Shown piece after piece: positions 56,815 through 64,000 of a stretch of 64,000 bases of DNA (positions within the stretch are counted from its first letter, which is position 1; each line of letters begins with the position of its first letter). The translations under genes were made by a program, and so were the position numbers. The notes below the pieces were generated by a model. It saw only the letters and a list, made by a program, of their open reading frames with translations, did not search any database and was not told where the DNA came from. The stretch comes from Hirundichthys speculiger (lineage: Eukaryota > Chordata > Actinopteri > Beloniformes > Exocoetidae), in the NCBI GenBank assembly GCA_018398805.1, contig JAGFBZ010000947.1, positions 366,501-430,500 on the forward strand, written 5' to 3'.

Positions 56815-57039
56815 CCAGGTCGCCTTCTGGGGTTTCATGAAGAGTAAAAAGGATCGTTCTGATGCTTTTATTTCTGCCCAACATGGATTATTATATGAAA
56901 CAGAAAACACGGCATTTATGTTCCACATTTGAAATTCATTTTATGAACAAATGCAACTATTGTGATTATTTTTTTCAAACAGAAGACTCAGGAAACTCTT
57001 TAAAGAAATTAAAACATATAGCAGCACATTTCATTTCAG

Positions 57040-57141
57040 GATGAAAACCTTGAACTCGTCCATCATGATGCTGCTGACGAGTGTTTGCAACTCCTTCAAC
57101 ACGGTTTTATTAACAAAGACTTTTATAGGAGCTGCAGGTAA
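57040..57141 (+). CDS. candidate MS4A-like terminal exon (alternative 2)
   Basis: An acceptor CATTTCATTTCAG ends at 57039. A phase-0 frame follows, DENLELVHHDAADECLQLLQ then HGFINKDFYRSCR, and stops at TAA 57139-57141; it could instead use a donor GTAAAG at 57138. Exon 5 of the MS4A-like gene also ends in phase 0, so the join is allowed. An acidic tail with a D..E..LL pattern is plausible for an MS4A C-terminus, but no family match can be checked here. Confidence 0.3.
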   Translation, partial: DENLELVHHDAADECLQLLQHGFINKDFYRSCR

Positions 57142-57389
57142 AGGAAGGTACGTTTCAGTTTGTAATCACTTTAATCATTTACGAAGCAGTGAAGAAAAAC
57201 CTACAGAATCAGAACTGTGGTACACAAAGTGAAAGAAATGTCACAAACACTGATTTCACATGACAAACATAAAGGTAGGGTAAGCAATTTTTTAGCAACT
57301 GTTGATATTTGAAACCAACCGCAGAGATAGCTCCTCCCTCTGCATCCACAACCAATAAAACGCCTCGATGTGATTCCTTCAATGTTCAG

Positions 57390-57479
57390 GCTGAAGACTC
57401 CATGACGTCATCACTCATTAGAGATGTTCTGGGTCACCTGAGCTCTGAAAGAAGTCATTTACAACAATTACTCACACAG
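57390..57479 (+). other. exon-like segment, 90 bp
   Basis: Acceptor GATTCCTTCAATGTTCAG ends at 57389 and donor GTGAGC starts at 57480. The 90-bp interval is open in phase 0 (AEDSMTSSLIRDVLGHLSSE then RSHLQQLLTQ), helical in character. It does not join in frame to the segment at 57040 using the GTAAAG donor. No protein family recognised. Confidence 0.25.
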
Positions 57480-57544
57480 GTGAGCCAACAGGTGATCTCA
57501 TCAGTTTTATCATCAGTTCTTTGTGTTTACGTTGGTTGAAAAGC

Positions 57545-60500
57545 AAACTGGACCTCCACCGTTGCTCTATCACACCTCCATCGTTGCTCTATCACACCTA
57601 CACCGTTGCTCTATCACACCTCCACCGTTAATCTATCACACCGCCATCGTTGCTCTATCAGACCTCAACTGTTGCTCTATCACACCTCCACTGTTGCTCT
57701 ATCACATCTCCACCGTTGCTCTATCACACCTCCACCGTTAATCTATCACACCGCCATCGTTGCTCTATCAGACCTCAACTGTTGCTCTATCAGACCTCCA
57801 TCGTTGCTCTATCACACCTCCACCATTGCTCTATCAGACCTCCATCGTTGCTCTATCACACCTCCACCGTTGCTCTATCACACCTCCACCATTGCTCTAT
57901 CAAACCTCCCAGGTTGCTCTATCACACCTCCACCGTTGCTTTATCACACCTCCACCGTTGCTCTATCACACCTCCACCATTGCTCTATCACACTCCACCG
58001 TTGCTCTATCACACCTCCACCGTTGCTCTATTGCTCTATCACACCGTTGCTCCACCTCCACCGTTGCTCTATCACACCTCCACCGTTGCTCTATCACACC
58101 TACCACCGTTGCTCTATCACACCTCCACCGTTGCTCTATCACACCTCCACCGTTGCTCTATCAGACCTTCACCATTGCTCTGTCACAGCTCCACCGTTTG
58201 CTCTATCACACCTCCACCATTGCTCTATCACACCTCCACTGTTGCTCTATCACACCTCCATCTTTGCTCTATCACACCTCCACTGTTGCTCTATCACACC
58301 TCCACTGTTGCTCTATCACACCTCCACCATCCACCCCACCATTGCTCTATCCCACCTCCACCTCCTACGTTGCTCTATCACACCTCCACCGTTGCTCTAT
58401 CAGACCTCCACCGTTGCTCTATCACACCTCCATCGTTGCTCTATCACACCTCCACTGTTGCTCTATCACACCTCCACTGTTTCTCTATCAGACCTCCATT
58501 GTTGCTCTATCAGACCTCCACCGTTGCTCTATCACACCTCCACCATTGCTCTATCACACCTCCACCGTTGCTCTATCACACCTCCACTGTTGCTCAATCA
58601 CACCTCCATCGTTGCTCTATCACACCTCCACCATTGCTCTATCACACCTCCACCGTTGCTCTATCACACCTCCATTGTTGCTCCGTCACACCTCCACTGT
58701 TGCTCTATCACACCTCCATCGTTGGTCTATCACACCTCCACTGTTGCTCTATCACACCTCCACTGTTGCTCTATCAGACCTCCACCGTTGCTCTATCACA
58801 CCTCCACCGTTGCTCTATCACACCTCCATCGTTGCTCCGTCACACCTCCACCGTTGCTTTATCACACCTCCACCATTGCTCTATCACACCTCCGCCGTTG
58901 CTCTATCAGACCTCCACCGTTGCTCTATCACACCTCCACCATTGCTCTATCACACCTCCACCGTTGCTCTATCACACCTCCATGTTGCTCCGTCACACTC
59001 CACCGTTGCTCTATCAACCCTCCATCGTTGCTCTATCACACCTTCCATGTTGCTCTATCACACCTCCACGTTGCTCTATCAGACCTCCACCGTTGCTCTA
59101 TCACACCTCCACCGTTGCTCTATCACACCTCCATCGTTGCTCCGTCACACCTCCACCGTTGCTTTATCACACCTCCACCATTGCTCTATCACACCTCCGC
59201 CGTTGCTCTATCAGACCTCCACCGTTGCTCTATCACACCTCCATCTTTGCTCTATCACACCTCCATCGTTGCTCTATCACACCTCCACCGTTAATCTATC
59301 ACACCGCCATCGTTGCTCTATCACACCTCCACTGTTGCTCTATCAGACCTCCATCGTTGCTCTTTCAGACTTCCATCGTTGCTCTATCAGACCTCCATCG
59401 TTGCTCTGTCAGACCTCCACTGTTGCTCTGTCAGACCTCCACCTTTGCTCTATCACACCTCCACCATTGCTCTATCAGACCTCCACTGTTGCTCTATCAC
59501 ACCTCCACTGTTGCTCTATCACACATCCACTGTTGCTCTATCAGACCTCCACCGTTGCTCTATCACACCTTCATCGTTGCTCCGTCACACCTCCACTGAT
59601 GCTATATCACACCTCCACCGTTGCTCTATCACACCTCCATCATTGCTCTATCACACCTCCACCATTGCTCTATCACACCTCCACTGTTGCTCAATCACAC
59701 CTCCACTGTTGCTCTATCAGACCACCACCGTTGCTCTATCACACCCCCACTGTTGCTCTATCACACCTCCACCATTACTCTATCAGACCTTCACCATTGC
59801 TCTATCACACCTCCACCATTGCTCTATCACACCTCCACTGTTGCTCTGTCAGACCTCCACCGTTGCTCTATCACACCTCCACTGTTGCTCTATTACACCT
59901 CCACCATTGCTCTATCAGACCTTCACCATTGCTCTATCACACCTCCACCGTTGCTCTATCAGACCTTCACCATTGCTCTATCACACCTCCACCGTTGCTC
60001 TATCACACCTCCATCATTGCTCTATCAGACCTCAACTTTTGCTCTATCACACCTCCACTGTTGCTCTGTCAGACCTCCATCGTTGCTCTATCACACCTCC
60101 ATCTTTGCTCTATCACACCTCCACTGTTGCTCTATCACACCTCCACTGTTGCCCTATCAAACCTCCACTGTGGCTCTATCACACCTCCACCATTGCTCTA
60201 TCACACCTCCACCGTTGCTCTATCACACCTTCATCGTTGCTCCTTCACACCTCCACCGTTGCTCTATCACACCTCCACTGTTGCTCTATCACACCTCCAC
60301 TGTTGCTCTATCACACCTCCACCGTTGCTCTATCACACCTCCACTGTTGCTCTATCACACCTCCACCATTGCTCTATCACACATCCACCGTTGCTCTATC
60401 AGACCTCCACCGTTGCTCTATCACACCTTCATCGTTGCTCCATCACACCTCCACCGTTGCTCTATCACACCTCCACTGTTGCTCTATCACACCTCCACTG

Positions 60501-61555
60501 TTGCTCAATCACACCTCCACTATTGCTCTATCAGACCTACACCGTTGCTCTATCAGATCTCCATCGTTGCTCTATCACACCTCCACCTCTCTACAACTCC
60601 ACGTTGCTCTATCACACCTCCACCGTTGCTCTATCAGACCTCCATCGTTGCTCTATCACACCTCCACTGTTGCTCTATCACACCTCCACCGTTGCTCTAT
60701 CAGACCTCCACCGTTGCTCTATCACACCTCCACCGTTGCTCTATCACACCTCCACCATTGCTCTATCACACCTCCACTGTTGCTCTTTCACACCTCCACC
60801 GTTGCTCTATCACACCTCCATCGTTGCTCTATCACACCTCCACCATTGCTCTATTAGACCTCCACAGTTGCTCTATCAGGCCTCCACAGTTGCTCTATCA
60901 CACCTCCACCATTGCTCTATCACACCTCCACCGTGACTCTATCACACCTCCACCGTTGCTCTATCAGACCTCCATCGTTGCTCTATCAGACCTTCATTGT
61001 TGCTCTTTCAGACCTCCATCGTTGCTCTATCAGTTTTCCATCGTTGCTCTATCAGACCTCCACTGTTGCTCTATCACACCTCCACCGTTGCTCTATCAGA
61101 CCTCCACCATTGCTCTATCACCTCCACCGTTGCTCTATCACACCTCCACCTCTATCACCCTCCACCGTTGCTCTATCACACCACCGTTGCTCTATCACCC
61201 TCCACCGTTGCTCTATCACCCTCCACCGTTGCTCTATCACACCTTGCTCTATCACACTCCATCGTTGCTCTATCACACCTCCACCATTGCTCTATCAGAC
61301 CTCCACAGTTGCTCTATCAGGCCTCCACAGTTGCTCTATCACCTTGCTCTACACACTCCACCGTGACTCTATCACACCTCCACCGTTGCTCTATCAGACC
61401 TCCATCGTTGCTCTATCAGACCTCCATTGTTGCTCTTTCAGACCTCCATCGTTGCTCTATCAGTTTTCCATCGTTGCTCTATCAGACCTCCACTGTTGCT
61501 CTATCACACCTCCACCGTTGCTCTATCAGACCTCCAATTGTTTCTCTATCACACC
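57545..61555 (+). repeat. 21-bp minisatellite, about 190 copies
   Basis: The unit begins TTGCTCTATCACACCTCCAC (then C). Variants use CAGACC, CATCG, CACTG, CACCA. Because 21 is a multiple of three and the unit has no stop in any plus frame, false frames up to 1058 codons arise. Larger duplicated blocks are visible, for example 60840-61080 resembles 61260-61500. Confidence 0.97.
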
Positions 61556-61900
61556 TCCTCCATCCTCTCTCTGTCCTCCATCCTCTCTCTGTCCTGTCTC
61601 TCTCCTCTTTTCTTTCTCTATCCAGCTGGTCTTCATCAGGAAGGTCCCTCCATGTGATCCAGGTCCTGGTCAAGGTTTCTTCCTCTTAAAGTGGAGTTTT
61701 TTCTTGCCACTGTTTGACTGAAAGGTATTTTTTCTCCCTCTGTGGGAGTTTTTTACCTCCATTATCATTGATTAGGATTTAATATTATAATTTTAGTTAA
61801 TGATATTATCTCGGGGGTCATGATCTGGGTCTCTGTAAAGACCTGGAGACAACTGAGATGGTAACAGACGCTATACAAATAAAACTGAACTGAACTGAAT
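61556..61900 (+). mobile_element. common teleost interspersed repeat (ends ACAAATAAAACTGAACTGAA)
   Basis: CTCTCTGTCC-type tandem, then AGGTTTCTTCCTCTTAAAGT, GGAGTTTTTTCTTGCCACTG, GGGGGTCATGATCTGGGTCT and TACAAATAAAACTGAACTGAACTGAA. This widespread fish repeat is usually found with a tetranucleotide-like TGAAC tail. Class is not settled. It lies directly beside the minus-strand MS4A exon. Confidence 0.6.
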
Positions 61901-61907
61901 AATCAAC

Positions 61908-62018
61908 CTTGTTTTTGCTCCTCAGCGCCTTGATTCCCATGACGACGGTGCTGAAGACAACACAAAGCTCCAGAACCGACAGAACAATCAGCACAACGTT
62001 GATGCCTCTCAGAAGAAC
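61908..62018 (-). CDS. MS4A-like paralogue, TM4 exon (partial gene)
   Basis: Minus-strand exon VLLRGINVVLIVLSVLELCV then VFSTVVMGIKALRSKNK (37 codons), preceded by acceptor TTTATGTGTCACCAG and followed by a weak donor GTTGAT. It aligns with plus-strand exon 5 of the gene at 43607-48969 (shared pattern LL..IN..LIVL.VLELCV..S..V.GIKALR), so it is the fourth transmembrane segment of a paralogue. The rest of the gene should lie beyond the right edge, upstream on the minus strand. Its last exon is not identified to the left. Because the donor is non-consensus, the exon may instead run on as VDYSVQFSFICIASV to a stop at 61818. Confidence 0.72.
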
Positions 62019-62104
62019 CTGGTGACACATAAACACTGTTACCATGGAGCTGCTGGATCCAGTTCAGACTGGTTTCAGCAGTTCTTACTTTACTTTCCTT
62101 GATA

Positions 62105-64000
62105 TGACGTTTCCAGATGTTTAGTTCCACGCAGACTGGAAACATCTGGAAACATCTCCAGATGTTTAGTTCCACACAGACTGGAAACATCTCCAGATGT
62201 TTAGTTCCATGCAGACTGGAAACATCTCCAGATGTTTAGTTCCATACAGACTGGAAACATCTGGAAACATCTCCAGATGTTTAGTTCCACACAGCCTGGA
62301 AACATCTGGAAACATCTCCAGATGTTTAGTTCCATGCAGACTGGAAACATCTCCAGATGTTTAGTTCCATGCAGACTGGAAACATCTGGAAACGTCTCCA
62401 GATGTTAGTCCATGCAGGACTGGAAACATCTCCAGGTTTAGTTCATGCAGACTGGAAATCTCCAGATGTTTAGTCCATGCAGACTGGAAACATCTCCAGA
62501 TGTTTAGTTCCACAGGACGGAAACATCTCCAGATGTTTAGTTCCACACAGACTGGAAAAATCTCCAGATGTTTACTTCCATGCAGACTGGAAACATCTCC
62601 AGATGTTTAGTTCCATGCAGACTGGAAACATCTGGAAACGTCTCCAGATGTTTAGTTCCATGCAGACTGGAAACATCTCCAGATGTTTAGTTCCACAGAC
62701 TGGAAAAATCTCCAGATGTTTAGTTCCATGCAGACTGGAAACATCTGGAAACGTCTCCAGATGTTTAGTTCCACGCAGACTGGAAACATCTGGAAACGTC
62801 TCCAGTTAGTTCCATGCCGACATGGAAAAATCTCCAGTGTTTGTTCCATGCAGACTGGAACATCCTCCACTCCAGATGTTTGGTTCCACACAGACTGGAA
62901 ACATCTCCAGATGTTTAGTTCCATGCAGACTGGAAACATCTCCAGGTGTTTAGTTCCACACAGACTGTAAACTGTCTCCAGATGTTTAGTTCCATGCAGA
63001 CTGGAAACGTCTCCAGATGTTTAGTTCCACACAGGCTGGAAACATCTCCAGATGTTTAGTTCCACACAGACTGGAAACATCTCCAGATGTTTAGTTCCAT
63101 GCAGACCAGAAACATCTGGAAACGTCTCCAGATGTTTAGTTCCACACAGACCGGAAACATCTGGATACATCTCCAGATGTTTAGTTCCATGCAGACTGGA
63201 AACATCTGGAAACGTCTCCAGATGTTTAGTTCCACGCAGACTGGAAACGTCTCCAGATGTTTAGTTCCACGCAGACCGGAAACATCTGGAAACATCTCCA
63301 GATGTTTAGTTCCACGCAGACTGGAAACATCTCCAGATGTTTAGTTCCATGCAGACTGGAAACTTCTGGAAATGTCTCCAGATGTTTAGTTCCACACAGA
63401 CTGGAAACGTCTCCAGATGTTTAGTTCCACACAGACCAGAAACATCTGGAAACGCCTCCAGATGTTTAGTTCCAGACAGACTGGAAACATCTCCAGATGT
63501 TTAGTTCCACACAGACTGGAAACATCTGGAAACGTCTCCAGATGTTTAGTTCCATGCAGACTGGAAACATCTGGAAACATCTCCAGATGTTTAGTTCCAC
63601 ACAGACTGGAAATGTCTCCAGATGTTTAGTTCCATGCAGACTGGAAACGTCTCCAGATGTTTAGTTCCACAGAGACCGGAAACATCTGGAAACATCTCCA
63701 GATGTTTAGTTCCATGCAGACTGGAAACGTCTCCAGATGTTTAGTTCCACACAGACTGGAAACATCTCCAGATGTTTAGTTCCACGCAGACTGGAAACAT
63801 CTCCAGATGTTTAGTTCCACACAGACTGGAAACATCTCCAGATGTTTAGTTCCACATAGACTGGAAACATCTCCAGATGTTTAGTTCCATGCAGACTGGA
63901 AACATCTCCAGATGTTTAGTTCCTTGCAGACTGGAAACATCTCCAGATGTTTAGTTCCATGCAGACCAGAAACATCTGGAAACATCTCCAGATGTTTAGT
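62105..64000. repeat. 35-bp palindromic minisatellite, continues past window edge
   Basis: The basic unit is GCAGACTGGAAACATCTCCA then GATGTTTAGTTCCAT; longer units add a CATCTGGAAA block of about 10 bp. Each unit includes the perfect inverted repeat AAACATCT-CC-AGATGTTT. About 50 units are in view. It occupies the intron upstream of the minus-strand MS4A-like TM4 exon. Variants (ACACAG, ACGCAG, ATGCAG) alternate without clear order. Confidence 0.96.

Noticed and set aside
52200..56928. Minus-strand Trp-Ser-Gly-Leu-Val frames up to 604 codons
   Set aside because: Translation of the ACCAG pentanucleotide array. Multiple frames are equally open and there is no gene signal.
57606..61721. Very long plus-strand open frames (up to 1058 codons) of Leu-Tyr-His-Thr-Ser composition
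   Set aside because: They arise because the 21-bp repeat unit has no stop in any plus frame. All three frames are open at once, and there is no splice or start context.

Overview
This is a piece of a teleost fish genome. It shows a spliced, AT-moderate vertebrate gene structure, a rapunzel-type gene (a fish-specific family), CD20-like/MS4A-type membrane-protein exons, and fish-type transposable elements (Tc1/mariner, hAT-like MITEs, and LINEs of the L2/Rex1 and R4/Dong kinds). No tRNA, rRNA, CRISPR or bacterial operon structure was seen. Roughly half of the 64 kb is tandem repeat DNA in about 25 arrays with almost all different units, so nearly all long open frames are by-products of repeats and are not called as genes.

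Layout. 0-3 kb: two minisatellites that are inverted copies of one motif, then a CT microsatellite and a promoter-like segment (E-boxes, CCAAT box, splice donor). 3.6-7.6 kb: two oppositely oriented copies of a hAT-like element, one with a Tc1-type MITE nested in it, the other cut off by a CCTGAA hexamer array. 8.2-11.4 kb: a hAT MITE with an 8-bp target duplication, then a 2.8-kb 28-bp minisatellite. 12.0-13.35 kb: the rapunzel-like gene, the only complete coding region, with an 11-bp minisatellite just after its stop. 15-20.4 kb: a G35 run, a 63-bp minisatellite, ATTC repeats and a 45-bp minisatellite. 20.6-26 kb: degraded mobile elements, namely an RTE-like tail, a THAP-domain pseudo-exon, an R4/Dong-like LINE pseudogene, a TA-flanked MITE, and a LINE sitting inside a minisatellite. 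26.7-29.0 kb: a Tc1-like transposon whose transposase gene has been blown up by an internal minisatellite. 29.5-43.4 kb: hAT-like and TIR elements, a second copy of the Tc1 MITE, TA, CTCCAGACC and GGAT arrays, an L2-type LINE scrap, and a palindrome-bearing TIR element.

43.6-62 kb: five in-phase coding exons of a four-transmembrane MS4A/CD20-like gene on the plus strand (43607-48969), with introns packed with repeats. One exon of a paralogue lies on the minus strand at 61908-62018. The two genes converge tail to tail across an L2 LINE remnant, a 4.5-kb ACCAG array and a 4-kb 21-bp array. The terminal exon of the plus gene is uncertain, with candidates at 50091 and 57040. From 62.1 kb to the window edge a palindromic 35-bp minisatellite fills the intron of the minus-strand paralogue.

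The two gene families have no evident functional link. Rapunzel-type proteins affect fin and skeletal growth in zebrafish by an unknown mechanism, and MS4A proteins are membrane proteins of immune and other cells. The most distinctive feature is repeat biology: minisatellites that have visibly grown out of identifiable sequence (a Tc1 transposase codon block, possibly a splice-donor region), and arrays whose units are perfect hairpins.
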